A DNA stretch of 64,000 bases, from the NCBI GenBank assembly GCA_019828545.1, contig JACVRA010000023.1, positions 220,917 to 284,916 of the forward strand, in the 5' to 3' direction. This document shows positions 46,887 to 58,117 of this stretch, one piece after another. The notes below the pieces were generated by a model that saw only the letters and a list, made by a program, of their open reading frames with translations, searched no databases and was not told where the DNA came from. A program made the position numbers and the translations under genes. The first letter of the stretch is position 1; each line of letters begins with the position of its first letter. Source of the DNA: Paracamarosporium sp. OC-R06-R3 (lineage: Eukaryota > Ascomycota > Dothideomycetes > Pleosporales > Didymosphaeriaceae).

Positions 46887-49354
46887 CTATGTCTTCCCCT
46901 CCCTTCCATCTTCTCTCTTTACCCTGAAGAACGCCAACTTCGCGAACCGTCCCAGCGTAGCCCAGAAATGTCTCCCGGCCGGATGTTCGATTATCCTTTC
47001 CAGCAGCCTCACCACCGCAGCTCTGACATCTTGCCTGGGATGAAACAGGCCCAAGCTAAGGTAGAAGAGCCCAGAGTTGGTTTCCGGGATGACACAGAGT
47101 AGCTGTAGGATAGTTTCGTACTGCAATTGCTCGCCTGGCTTGCGGTCTGGATCGTTGGCTATAGTGAGGGAGTGCGAGGTTGTGGTAGTGGTAAGGTCTG
47201 TGTCCGACGGCGAGGGTGAGGGTTTGGGGCCACCGGCTTCTTCGACGCAGCGAGCGAGCGCAAGGTATATGGCAGCAGATTGGTCGTGGGTTAGCTTTAG
47301 GCAGCGAAGTTTGTCGTGTTGATGGTGGAGGTCGATGCCTCGGACAGGTCGTTTCTCCCATTGTCTCGCCAGATCCTGGATGAAACTATAATAACTTCTT
47401 GTGTTTCTCCACCCTTCTACGCGATGCACGTTTGCCGCCAGCTCTCGCATTTTAGAGAGCTCATCGGGCCAGACGAAGCCATGGCCCGAGACCCCGTAGA
47501 CAGCTTCGTCAGTTTCGTGGGAGCCGACGAAGAGGGCTGAGGCGCCGTAGACGGTTTCTTCGAAAGCGGCAGCTATTCGGGCAAATTTGAGGATCCATGA
47601 GCGCCATTTCGCGCGAATTGCGTTCTCGCCGTGGCGGTTGGCAATGCTTGCCAGCAGAGTGTCCATAAAGTGTGTGTCTCCTGTGGGATCGGCGGCTCCT
47701 TTGCTATCGCTTCCTGATGGGTATATTCCAACGGGTATGCCTTGACTTTGGAAGAAGACTTGGCCTTCTGTTGCTTGAGGTAGTTCGATCTTGTTACTGA
47801 TCTTCATCCTCCCAGTTGGGAGATCGCATAATAGGTCCCACCATTCAGGCTTGTATGAAAAGGCAGGGTTTGTGACACCGGCGATAAAACCGGGAACTTT
47901 GAGGAGGTCGTCGACTTTTGTGAGGTCGGTATAGGGGAAGGCGTGACGCACGAATCCTCGGAGCATGCCTCCAGATGCAAGGGCACAGGCCGCAAGAACA
48001 GCTTCAGCAACTTCGCCAGAGGGTCGATTATGGCCAATGAAGATGATACGCTTCTGTGTGAGGAGGGCATTGACTAGCACGATGATGGGATGTGTGTAAG
48101 CACCGCTTGTCGTCAGGTGAGGATGGAGAGCAAAAGGCTGCGGTTGGGCCGTGTGGGGAGTAGAGAAGGTCTGAATGAGCTTGATGAGGGAGAAGTCGCC
48201 GACCGTCTCGGAGCTCAATGCCGTGGGAACCTTTATAGGGACTGGAACGCCGTTGTAAAGGACTCTGGACTCGAATTCGTGGGTATCTCGTGGTGGTGCG
48301 TAGTTCTTCCGCTGGAGGTCGGATGAGGATGCTGAAGGAAGAGAAGCTCGTTCTGCGTCCTCGAACCTGCGCTGCCGTATTAATTGTTCAAATTTTTCTA
48401 TGAACATGTCTTTGGCATCGGTCGCCTGTAGGACGTAGTTCTCATATAATGAGAGCCTAGGTAGTAGTGACAGGTCCATGGCATTGAGTGAGTTGTAGAG
48501 AGATGCCAGCGTCTCTAAAACTGGTGCTCGGAAGTATTCTTCGAGGGCGAGTAATAACAAGGGTTTGTAAATGTGTAAGAAGGGATGTCTCGTGCATATG
48601 GCCATAGCCTTGACGATGGCTCCTCTGCACTGGGTCAGCTGACGGGAAACGGAGCAGCACGCACGACGAACCTCTTCACGGTGTTGTCTTGCTTCGTGTT
48701 TACGAGATTCAGTACGTATACTAGCGGTGGCCCGTCGGGATCCATCTCGTCCTCGCTCTCGGTGTAGTCATCGTCGACGCCGTCTAGATCGTCTGATTCA
48801 TCCGCTCCGGCCAAGGTGTCCTCCCCATCCGCATCGGTGTTCTCTTTCCGCTTGCCGTTTTTCCGCCTTTCTCGTCGCGCCTTTCTCTCCTCCTCTTCGG
48901 CACTTGTGTCCTTGTGCAAAAAGAAGACGGTCCAATCCTGACTCCGCACGTGTGCCTGGTCGGGCAGCATGAGCTCTGCCAGCATAGTCTCGTCTCCGCT
49001 GATGGGCGCTGGGTATTGGTGTTCCATGACCGACCCGCGGTCAATGTCGAACGAGGCAACCAGGATGTACTCGACATGGTTCTCGACGGAGTCGGCGGGG
49101 TACTGGGAGCGCAGCCTCATGGGTTTCGCGTCTCCGAACGACGACGTTTGCGACAGTTCGTCGATGGAGGCGTCGTCTTCGCGGACCATTGGCGGCTGTG
49201 GAGAGCGCGGCGGCCGCTTGCTGTCATTCCGGAGGGAGACGGCCGAGGGGCTTCGCGATGGTGGGAACGAGGAGAAGGAAGGCTGACGTTGGAGGCCGGG
49301 CTGAGCAGGCGCCGCGGGCGCGCCATTCGCGCGCTGCTGCATTACTTCGGCCAT
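46887..49354 (-). CDS. AFI1: DENN-domain polarity protein Afi1 (Arf3-interacting protein)
   Basis: Exons 49354-48672 and 48624-46887, with a 47-nt intron (GTTCGT...GTGCAG), give 806 aa. The splice restores [20 protein letters not shown], a highly conserved stretch of the family. Order: a Ser/Pro-rich disordered start; the Afi1 N-terminal/uDENN region ([22 protein letters not shown] and [21 protein letters not shown]); a charged Glu/Asp/Arg linker at about 170-205; then the cDENN part ([39 protein letters not shown]); then the helical C-terminal Afi1/SPA region. In yeast Afi1 recruits or responds to Arf3/ARF6 at the polarised cortex. It shares a 317-bp divergent promoter with the EF-hand gene. 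Confidence 0.92.
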
Positions 49355-49671
49355 TATGGGATCTGCTATGCACTATGGCCGCCTCAAGCATTGCACATGG
49401 TGTGATGTTTGGGACAGCGCCAAGTAGCCCCTCGTCGCGCCGGACTCTAACCGCGAGTCGCGTTTCAGGAGGAGGGGGAGGGAGGCCGAGGGAACTGCTC
49501 GAGGTTGCGCACGGCGTCAGGGCATGGAGCACGCCTGGATGCGAGATGCAAAACAACTATCACATGCACACGCCAAGCACTCGAGCGCGTGGGGAACTGC
49601 TGGTGGGTGAATTGGTGTGGGCCTGAAACGTGCCAGGGTCCGCTATCGATAACCGGCGTTGCTTGGGGAAC
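49355..49671. promoter_or_regulatory. shared promoter of AFI1 and EF-hand gene
   Basis: A head-to-head interval of 317 bp between the two start codons. No clear TATA box is visible. It contains a purine-rich stretch at about 49470-49495. Confidence 0.4.
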
Positions 49672-50847
49672 ATGTCAACACCAGCCAAACACGCTACATC
49701 ATCGCCCCTTGCGCTCTGGAGAACGCCAGAAAAAGCCACCATGGCAAGTACACGAGGGGCCTTGGAAGAGACGCAGTTTGCTAACTGGGCGCAGTCGACC
49801 ACGCCAACTCCCTACAAGCCGTCGCCGCTCTCCTTCAACAGCCCGCGCACGTCGCCCTTCCGCCGCCCCAGCACGCTCGCACAGTCTCCCGGAAACTCTC
49901 CATCGACCGCTCGCCCGACCACGCCCAACAGCTCGCCGCTGAAGCCTACGCCAGGCAACACCCCCTTGCACACGCCTCTGCGGAAGCCAACAGCCAGCAA
50001 TGCCTCGCAGAACCCGCCTCCGTGGCTGACCACGCGCGGGGCGTCCCTGGAGCCCGAAATCCCCAAGTCGCCCTCACGGCACGTTTCTTCGTCGACACAG
50101 CACACTATCCGACCTTCGAACACGGCCGCAATTGCAGCCCGATTCGATGGCAGAGCGAGCACACCCCCGCCAGAGCGGACCATGCATGCAGAACGGCCCA
50201 TCGAGCGAACCACGAGCATAGACAACCTACCTGCATTGACTCGGCCGGCAAGCATAGACCAGCCACCCCCCCTGCGACCAACGCCACGACCAGCCATGGC
50301 ACCGCGAACAAGCTCTACCGATGCTTTATCCAAAATCCCGCCTCCGCTTCTCCACAGCATGCGCGAGTCCTTCAGCGTATTGGACCGTGACAACAGCGGC
50401 AGCGTAGATGCGGCAGACGTCGCAGAGATGCTTTCACAGCTTGGACTCAGTGCTACCCCATCGACGCTCGCCTCCTACTTTCCCGATGGCGCGAAGTCGA
50501 TCAATTTGGCCACGTATCTGAACACACTTTCCGATCTTCTTTCCAGTCTCTCGCATCCGAATGAGCTGAACGCGGCTTTTGAGGCTTTCGACGATGGGGA
50601 CGATGGCCAGATCGATCTTGGTGAGCTGAAAGACGCTCTGCTGCACACTGCGCCTGAACCTGGCGAACGGAAGCTTACGGAGCGGGAGATTGATATGGTT
50701 GTAGAAGGGTTCAGCGGCAGGAGAGCCTTTGGAAAAGGCGGAAAGGGCCTCGGACGCGGCGAAGTGTTCAGGTACCAAGAGTTCGTGGCTAGTGTTACTG
50801 GTGGTGGTAATGCAGATAATGGGACAGAGGCGGTTGCACCTGCTTGA
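49672..50847 (+). CDS. EF-hand calcium-binding protein with long disordered N-terminus
   Basis: A single exon. The ATG at 49672 gives 391 aa; the next in-frame ATG (49741, MASTRGALEETQFANWAQST) would give 368 aa and is a credible alternative. The first 220 residues are Pro/Ser/Thr-rich and probably disordered. The C-terminal 160 residues form a calmodulin/myosin-light-chain-like module. EF-hand 1 is at D238 (DRDNSGSVDAAD), where position 12 is Asp instead of the usual Glu. EF-hand 2 starts at D307 (DDGDDGQIDLGE) and is canonical. A final degenerate hand ends in VFRYQEFVASV. Fungal proteins of this layout resemble myosin regulatory light chains, but the partner is not readable from sequence. 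Confidence 0.85.
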   Translation: MSTPAKHATSSPLALWRTPEKATMASTRGALEETQFANWAQSTTPTPYKPSPLSFNSPRTSPFRRPSTLAQSPGNSPSTARPTTPNSSPLKPTPGNTPLHTPLRKPTASNASQNPPPWLTTRGASLEPEIPKSPSRHVSSSTQHTIRPSNTAAIAARFDGRASTPPPERTMHAERPIERTTSIDNLPALTRPASIDQPPPLRPTPRPAMAPRTSSTDALSKIPPPLLHSMRESFSVLDRDNSGSVDAADVAEMLSQLGLSATPSTLASYFPDGAKSINLATYLNTLSDLLSSLSHPNELNAAFEAFDDGDDGQIDLGELKDALLHTAPEPGERKLTEREIDMVVEGFSGRRAFGKGGKGLGRGEVFRYQEFVASVTGGGNADNGTEAVAPA

Positions 50848-51217
50848 GTTTCGAGAGACGCTTACAAGATTGCATTGAAGCAGGCGTTTGGATGGTTATG
50901 CGGGACGCAAACCCAACGGACTGGGAACCTAACAGGTATATGGAATTATTGAATAATCTCATTTGATGTCTATGTTTTAAAGTCTACGGGGATATGACAT
51001 TCCCAGAGCAGCCAGTAAAACCATTGCGTTGTCCGTGTGCGTCAAACTGACAGGGTATTTCTTCATTCGCCCAACCCCTGCCATACAACGATGGACTTGC
51101 TATGTACAACCCTACTGTTTAGGTCTTAAACATACTTCTCCGTCGTGTCTTGACGATTTGCCAGCTTCATCTTGCTGACCTATCTCAAGCACTACTTTCA
51201 TATTCACACCCCATACC
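50848..51217. other. intergenic, convergent 3' ends
   Basis: A gap of 370 bp between the EF-hand gene (+) and the hypothetical gene at 51218 (-). It holds untranslated ends only. Confidence 0.55.
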
Positions 51218-52500
51218 CTAGCCTCTCATCTGGAACACTCTCAAAGCTTCCCTCTTGATCTTGAAGGCCTCCATGTCGGCATTCCCCAAGCTTAGTGCTG
51301 ATGCTCTAGCCAGTCCATGCCTAGCCTCCTTCAAGACACCCAACATGAAAGGATTGTGTATCGCTGGTATACGCTGCGAGGCCCGATCGACGCAATGTAC
51401 GAGAGCATCAACAAAGATCTCGGGAGAATCGAAGTAGATCTTTTCTTTCTCCGGCACGTCGTTGAACCGCGCCGCATCGTGTCCAAACTTCATATCGTCA
51501 TCTTCAAGCTCTTCGTGCGCACCGAATACCTTATAGGTCCCCGAGGCAAACTCGGCTTCGAATTCGAATGCGCCATTGATGGCATAAGAAACGGCCAATT
51601 TATGGTCTCGACCAGCAAACTTGCCAGTGTGGGGGACGAACTCGACTTTGGCTGTCATCTTGATTAATTCATGTTGGACACGACAACAGGACGAAGTGGA
51701 GAAAACTTACTGGCTTCGTGCTTAAGGTAGAGTGATCCAATCTCGTGGCTTCGTTTATGCTTACCACGCCAGATGTGATAAGATACTTTAGCTGCGGCGA
51801 AATCGATGTGGAGGTAGCCTAGCAGCGCGGGGTATCTGAGATGAGGAGGAAGATAGTATTTCGTGCAATTACATTCCATGTACAAGTGTCGGGGCCACGG
51901 GTCCGATTCGGAAGTGCTGCGTGCATATTTGTGGGGAGAGTAAGGGCCGAGAGCATGCTTGCGCTTCGCGTTGCGGAAAACTATAGTAGGAGCGCTATCG
52001 TGAATGATCGCATCGGTGGATATTGCACGAAGGGTCTCCGGGATCTCTTCCTTGAACGGCTTTGGCTGTACCATGGTAACCCCTGTCTTCTTCTCGACAG
52101 TAGAATTCTCGAAGGTCATATCCGTTTGCACACCAATGTCCACGCCTCGTCCCTTCATCACTTTCGTCTGCACCTCCCTTGATGCTTGACGCAATCCCTC
52201 GGGCTCTTGAAGTCCGTGGAATGTCCAATGATAGTATTGCCCATTGCCTCCCTTGAAGTTCATGACCAGTGTGCCGTCGTTTCTGGTTATACGTACTGAG
52301 AGTCCACTTGCACTCGCGTCTTGTCCAGGCTGCAGTCCAACGCGACTATCCTCATTGCCTGATACATCATCATTGCAATCGGTAACATCCAGGGTGTTCG
52401 TCTTACTAGGGTGGTGTCGGCGGGTGAGCGTGTACGTAAGCTCGCCATGAAGCTCAAAGAGGTAGAATTTCAGCCCAGGTTGGGAGACCTCTTCTAGCAT
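51218..52500 (-). CDS. hypothetical protein, two exons, no recognised domain
   Basis: Exons 52500-51711 and 51651-51218, joined by a 59-nt GTAAGT...GACAG intron, give 407 aa. A nearer AG (51660) would put the second exon out of frame and stop early. Only the AG at 51652 gives LYLKHEA-TKVEFVPHTGKF, so I chose it. The frame is open 80 codons above 52500 but has no ATG there. The protein is soluble, has no signal peptide, and mixes aromatic-rich beta-like segments (GLKFYLFELHGELTYTL, YYHWTFHGLQEPEG, SYHIWRGKHKRSHEIG). It ends in a helical part (SPEIFVDALVHCVDRASQRIP). I do not recognise the family. It is possibly restricted to related fungi. Confidence 0.65.
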
Positions 52501-53428
52501 CTTTGAAAAGCTGTAACTTGGCCTTACAGTGCTGGATACAGAGTTGGTATAGGCGTTGAGGCTAGGTTGAAATGAGTAGGGGAAGTGGTAAGGAAGAGGA
52601 AAGGGAGGCTTAAAGCTAGTGCCTGGGGGAGCTAGGCTTATAAATACAAGTGAAAGAAGGTATAGTCGTTGTAGAGAGCGAACCGTCAACAGTAAGTAAG
52701 AGAAAGCTATCCAGATACGGAGCTGTAGTTGAATCCACACAAGCTCAACAAGCTAACGGTGAGAGAGATTATGATTAGCAATGGAGTTTTCGGATTCATA
52801 GATGTTATGTTGCTGTCTTCGACGCCATACTGAATCATCAGTGACCCCCAGCTTCAACTACAGCTATACCTCTCACAATCAGCCTGGGTTCGATGTTCCT
52901 AGCACCACCAGTCAACTTGCCCTTTCTTTTGGTCTTTATCTTAAATTTCTTTTGCGTACGATGTTTATTCTCTTTGTTCGACGTGATGGCAGGTGCGCGA
53001 GGGCGGCCTGCGCATGCCTATGTTAGAAGGACAGGAACGAGGTTTCTTTCTGATCAACTAATTAAAACACAGAACGTCTCATAAACCCTTAAATATGAAC
53101 CATGATTGGAAACAAGCAAATCAACGGTCCACGGCCCACACGACAAGCTCGGTCTACTATATGCAAAAATCACAACTCCGTGATATCCCTGCCACGCTCC
53201 TAGTCATGCTATTGACGACATAACAACTTTTTTATGGGTGAGTGCAGAATTGCTGCGTTAAGTGCAGTGCCACTGAGCATTTCTAGGAGAGGAACGGCTT
53301 AACAGCGTCCCCTAACTATAACCGCCAAGCCGCCCAGTGGATACAATATTCTTGTACAACAGAACTCACCGCCTTGCTTCAAAAATGCCATAGTTTCATC
53401 ATCACTTCTTCATTACCACACCACAAGT
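52501..53428. other. intergenic, divergent promoters
   Basis: A region of about 0.9 kb upstream of the minus-strand hypothetical gene and the possible small plus-strand gene. Open frames at 52802-53084 have no features. Confidence 0.45.
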
Positions 53429-53704
53429 ATGCAGCCGCAGCCTGGTTCAAACTCAGTTCCGAAGGGTGCGCAGAAAGGACAAGAAGAAAGTGGTGGAAAC
53501 CCTTCATGCGATTCGGTTGAGCTCCCACTTGAACTGTCCACTCCTAGAAGCTGCTAATAGAATTAGAAGCAAAATTTCCAAGAAACGAAACAGGAGGAGC
53601 CTCACGGATCGGGCAATGGCATCCAAGGCCGCGATGACGACGACGACTGTGTGATGATGGATCCAATTTCAAAACTTCGAAAACGGAGCTGGTGGAACCT
53701 ATAA
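53429..53704 (+). CDS. possible small two-exon gene (74 aa)
   Basis: Exon 53429-53515 and exon 53567-53704 are in the same frame. They are separated by a 51-nt segment with GT (GTTGAG) and AG ends, a CTAAT branch-like site, and in-frame stops. The product begins MQPQPGSNSVPKGAQKG and is Gln/Gly/Ser-rich. It has an acidic run (GRDDDDDCVMMDP) and ends with a basic-aromatic tail, LRKRSWWNL. The coding character of both halves and the frame match support a real gene. The donor is weak, and no homologue is recognised. Confidence 0.38.
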
Positions 53705-55160
53705 AAAATAAAGGGGTTGATATGGTGGATCTAGGTACCTCCAGTGTCTTTAGGGATACTACTCATACGTATAACTTCCTGTGAAGATAGAGTCGAATCC
53801 TTGGGGAATAAGGATCTGAATGTACGGAGTAATGAAGGTGTCTACGTCTGTATCTTGATCGGACTTTGTCAACGCATGTCAAGTCTAATGTGATTATCTT
53901 CGTTACAAATGTTACCTGCATCTCATAGCAACGTCTGAGAGAGAGCATTGTCAATGTGAGGTTCCAAGGTGAAGACCATTCGATCTGACTTGTCGTCACA
54001 TTGGCGAATCGTGGGTGAATAGCTTAAGTAAGGGGAGTCGATTTGTATGTGGGCTCGCAGGCAGCAGAACTTAGACGCCAGACATGGCATCCAAGTCAAA
54101 TGCCAGAGCAGGAAGTTCTGTTCCCAAATGAGAGAACCCGGTGGACCCATGGCGAGTATAAGGATTGTTGGTGAGGTGGCTCAGGTAGGTATACGAGAGG
54201 ATATCGCTAGATGAGTGCACGCCAAAGGGATGGACGTGCTGCCGGGCGAACGAGGAGCAGTGAACATATCAAGGTAGAGAGATTTGATGAACGGGTTCGA
54301 ACGCATTTAGGACCGCTGAAGCTCGCTCTTCGTAAGAATTGTCCAGCGACGTCTTGATATCTTGTTCGCAGGACACAGAGCTAGATGACAAGATTACGAA
54401 ATTCGAGAAGACAGTTTCTTCGCCAATCTCTTTCTCGTCACCAGCATCGTTCTGATACTCACAAGATTTGATTTCAGCCCTGGAAGGTCGAGGGATGACT
54501 TGGCAGGAGATTCGCTTTCCGCAGCCCAAGGTCCTTACTGTCGGGACCTTCGTATAAGTTCCAATCGGTAATGCATTCCTCACATGACTCAGCTGCTTCT
54601 AATAAATTGCAGAAAAGTCAATATCTGATATCATGTGTTCAGCGGTAGGAACAAGGAAAAGAAATGCAAATTCACGGATAGGGCTTGCCAGGCAAGAGCG
54701 CTAGCATGTTTTACGTACAAGGCACCAATACGTGACGATCTTCTTTTGTCGTTGATATTGAACAGTGATAATAAATTTGAAGCTTTACACTCACCAGTTG
54801 TGTGAAGTCGTTTCCCCCCGCTAATAAGAGCCTATCCATGCCTGCTACTCCTGTACGACACTGTTCGCCCTAGCTTGCCCTAAGTAATCAGTCTCTTTTT
54901 AAGGTCGTCGTTGCAGAAAGTGCATGTGAATCTGCCGCACGAACTTAAAACATTGTGGTGTTGAATGATATGACCATGCAGAGTTTCTAGCATGTAAAAC
55001 GGCCCCTTCGGTCGCCCATCGATATGCATGCATCGCGTCTACGTTCATCTATCAGCCAGGTCTTGCTTACAGGGAAATACACGGCGCTTCAAGCAGAGTC
55101 CATGAGAAAGTAATGACATGGAAACTACTAATGATCAGAAATTTTCGAGCTCTGCCAACA
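53705..55160. other. intergenic with one ambiguous coding-like stretch
   Basis: A 1.45 kb gap. On the minus strand at 54598-54269 a frame without ATG opens right after an AG (TTTATTAG). It reads KQLSHVRNALPIGTYTKV and contains a good donor (GTGAGTATC) near 54464. This hints at exons of an unrecognised small gene, but no complete model could be built. The rest shows nothing. Confidence 0.3.
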
Positions 55161-56008
55161 TCACTCTTCTTCCTTTAGATCCGGTACTGGCTCTACCTTC
55201 TTCACGATCCTCGCCGGGCTACCCATTACCACACTCCAGTCAGGGATGTCCTTTGTCACAACCGAACTTGCAGCCACCGTGACCCCCTTTCCAATCGTCA
55301 CTCCTGGAAGGATCACTACATGTCCTCCGATCCAGCAATCGTCCCTGCAAAAGCACACCTACGATTAGCTTGGTGCTTCCCATACGTACAACGACACGAA
55401 AGCACTCACCCAATCACCACCGGCCTCCCATATTCAATATCCAGTCTCCTACTTGCCACCTCCGTCTCATGTGTAGCAGCAAAAATTGAAACGTTCGGAC
55501 CGAACATAACGCGGTCACCGATAGTCACAAGACTGCAGTCCAGGATCGTCAAGTTGAAATTGGAATAGAATCGGTTGCCCAGAGAAATGTTACAGCCGTA
55601 GTCGATGGAAAAAGGAGGTTCGATGAAGGCTTTGTCCCCGACATGTCCGAGTATGGCCCTGAGCCTTTCTAGGCGTTCTGCTGCGAGGGTGTCGAAGTTT
55701 GGGGAGCTAGATGCGGGAGGGAAGTACTAGGTGGAAATCAGGATGGGGGTGTGATGTGAAGGGTTCCAGGGGAGAGTACGGTGTTGTATTCGTGCGCCCA
55801 TGCTCGCGCTTTGAAGCGGGCGGCTGCTAGGCCGGGCTCGTTGGAGTCGTACCTGGCAAGATGGATTAGTGAATCTGTTGTGTGTGGTAATGGCGGAAGC
55901 TAAATACAGCATGCCTGATATCATCTTCTCGAATTCTTCGCTCCATGGCACATGGTTGAGCTGTTTGGCCTTTTCAATCTCGACTGGGTTTTTCTCCTTA
56001 GAAGCCAT
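55161..56008 (-). CDS. maltose/galactoside O-acetyltransferase-like hexapeptide enzyme
   Basis: Four exons, 56008-55908, 55852-55780, 55726-55410 and 55344-55161, give 224 aa, a typical NodL/LacA/Maa length. The N-terminal maltose-acetyltransferase domain has [35 protein letters not shown] and [10 protein letters not shown]. The left-handed beta-helix follows, with repeated hexapeptides: [40 protein letters not shown], the catalytic His in ATHETEV, and [23 protein letters not shown]. It ends with [10 protein letters not shown]. It transfers acetyl from acetyl-CoA to a sugar; the natural substrate in fungi is unknown. All three introns are needed: each frame alone breaks a conserved block. Confidence 0.9.
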
Positions 56009-56263
56009 TTTGATAGTTTCAAACAAGCAAATGTCAGTTTTCAGATCGATTTGACTGCCAATATAAATGTAGTACTACCGTCAATAGCGCGAGAATGAAA
56101 ATGCACGTGGGGGGCCACTTGGTGTGGGTATGAAAAGCCAAGTGTACGTGGGGGACACCGGTCCGACTAGTAACGAATCACAAATCGAGCCTTTACGTTG
56201 GGCGCAGTCAAAAATATGGAGAATTTGTTGATATATTGGCTGGATTCCTCGCCTACTTCATCA

Positions 56264-57190
56264 CTACGTCTCCTTTTGGGAGCTTGCATTTCTGAATCCG
56301 GTAATTTCCTCAACCACGGCCAAAATCGCCTGTTGCGTAGACGCTCCAATACCTTCACCACTTGCTTCAAATACCTCGTTCTGGGTCCGCACTTCGCGTC
56401 GAGAGACTGATGGCCACTTGTCCCAATGTTCCCACTCGTCTAGCCCTTTCGTTTCAGTAGTCTTGGGCACCGGTTTGAAATGTGAAGGCATATATCCTTC
56501 TTTCTCGTCTGTTTGGCAGACCCCTCCGGATTCCAGCGCAATGCCAACTTCGCGGATCTGTGTCCTCGCACACCCTGCATCCACTTCCCAGACAAACTCG
56601 CCCAGGCCCAATGTCTGGTGTCGAAGGATGTAATCGCAGACAACGGAATCTGCAATGCGCAAGCCTGCCGATACAACGCCGCGCCTCGCCATCAGCTCAG
56701 CGCTCATCTCCTGCGTCAAGACCTCCACCATCCTCTTCGCGATTGCACCAACTCGCCTCTTCTTCCTGCTAGGTGCCCACGATGTCGGCTTCCACGTAAT
56801 CCTCACATCGTAATTGGTAACCTTGCGCAGCCACGGGTATCGCTTAGTCAAGTTCTTCAGATGTGCCGCCATCTTCTTGTCCCAATGCTCTTGCACAAAC
56901 GTATTCATGTGGCCTTTGAAAACAACGTGGATCTTGAGCTGGACCGCATTGTTTAGCATCCAGTGTCCGTATTCGTCGCCTTCCAGGAAGCCGTAGCGTT
57001 GAAGCGCCAGGAGCGCCGGATTTCCGTAGTGAACAGGCTCGACGTCGACCCTTGTGTGGCTTGAATCGTAGGTTTTCCTTGCGAATGGTAGACCGACATT
57101 TGTGGCGTTGTTGTCTTGTGTCACTGTTTGCGTGTATACCAGCCTTCGCAGCTCAGGCGGGAGCTCGGGGAACAGGAGGCGAAACTCCAT
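56264..57190 (-). CDS. hypothetical protein with 2EXR/F-box-like N-terminus
   Basis: A single exon of 308 aa. It opens MEFRLLFPELPPELRRLVYTQTV, the LPPELR-x-VY pattern of the fungal 2EXR/F-box-like proteins that are expanded in Dothideomycetes and Sordariomycetes. A middle block has YGNPALLALQ...W..NNAVQLKI, where the chain often forms a beta-rich domain. Basic (PSRKKRRVGAIAKRM) and Cys-containing regions follow. It has no signal peptide or membrane segment. The role is unknown; F-box-like members may act in ubiquitin ligase complexes, which is only a guess here. Confidence 0.75.
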   Translation of the reverse strand: MEFRLLFPELPPELRRLVYTQTVTQDNNATNVGLPFARKTYDSSHTRVDVEPVHYGNPALLALQRYGFLEGDEYGHWMLNNAVQLKIHVVFKGHMNTFVQEHWDKKMAAHLKNLTKRYPWLRKVTNYDVRITWKPTSWAPSRKKRRVGAIAKRMVEVLTQEMSAELMARRGVVSAGLRIADSVVCDYILRHQTLGLGEFVWEVDAGCARTQIREVGIALESGGVCQTDEKEGYMPSHFKPVPKTTETKGLDEWEHWDKWPSVSRREVRTQNEVFEASGEGIGASTQQAILAVVEEITGFRNASSQKET

Positions 57191-58117
57191 GGCGGGAACG
57201 TCTCAAGCAATTCAAATGTCGCGACACAGTCTAGTATGCTTGGGTAGGTGAGGAATATTGCGGTTGTAGTTTGCCTTTGGCCAGACTTCTTTTCGTTGAT
57301 AACACATTTATGGTGGGTGACCATAAGCGAGCTTTCACTTCATGTGGTGAATGGTGATGCAGACATGGTATTGAGACTATGCACAATAGACGTCCGAGAT
57401 ACCATATAGCCTGTGAGGGCTTTAGTTGAACTGCAGCAAATTTATTGTACGTTTTTGATACTCGGCCAAAGATCTGTGCCGGTCGCAAATTTTTTCGGTT
57501 GCCGGTCGGCACGCTGCATGGGCGCGACTCACTATCGAACTCCAGCGTTAAAGCGAAGCCTAAGTAGATTCATGCTTCGATATTCCGATAAATATACTCT
57601 TTAGAGTTGTAAGCCTACTGACGTTGATGCCCTTCTACATCTCAATTTCTGCATGTATAGGAGGTAACAGTCCGAAAACTTACTCATGATCATTGTCAAC
57701 ATCGTTCAAAGCAGTGCAACGTACTCCATAGTAGATTTTTCAATGCATCTTTGTTATTTGGGTAGTGATGAGCTGGAACAGCGACAAAGAGATATATATA
57801 TAGTCAGGTGTTGAGGCTGAGCACCGATGAGTCAAGACGGAACAGTCATCATTCCATGCCATGAATACCTCGACACCGTTGGCTTTTCACATCTAGTCTG
57901 TACGCAACTGTCGGGCCAGATCGAGGATGAATTGCTTCGTAATAGTATATTGTGTTCAATACCAGATGGTGAACGCGACCTCATTACTTTGTCGCACTTT
58001 TTCCAAAATACATAGCTTTTAACGTAGAATCGCTTCATAAAACGGCCGATGCGCCATGCGCCTAGACGCCTGCAAGTGTAAGACCACAAGTCCTGATCGA
58101 GACCAAAAGCTTTGGGC
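57191..58117. other. intergenic
   Basis: A gap of 0.93 kb that includes the NOP7 3' flank and the promoter of the 2EXR-like gene. An ATATATATATA stretch lies at about 57792-57801. No supported gene. Confidence 0.5.
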
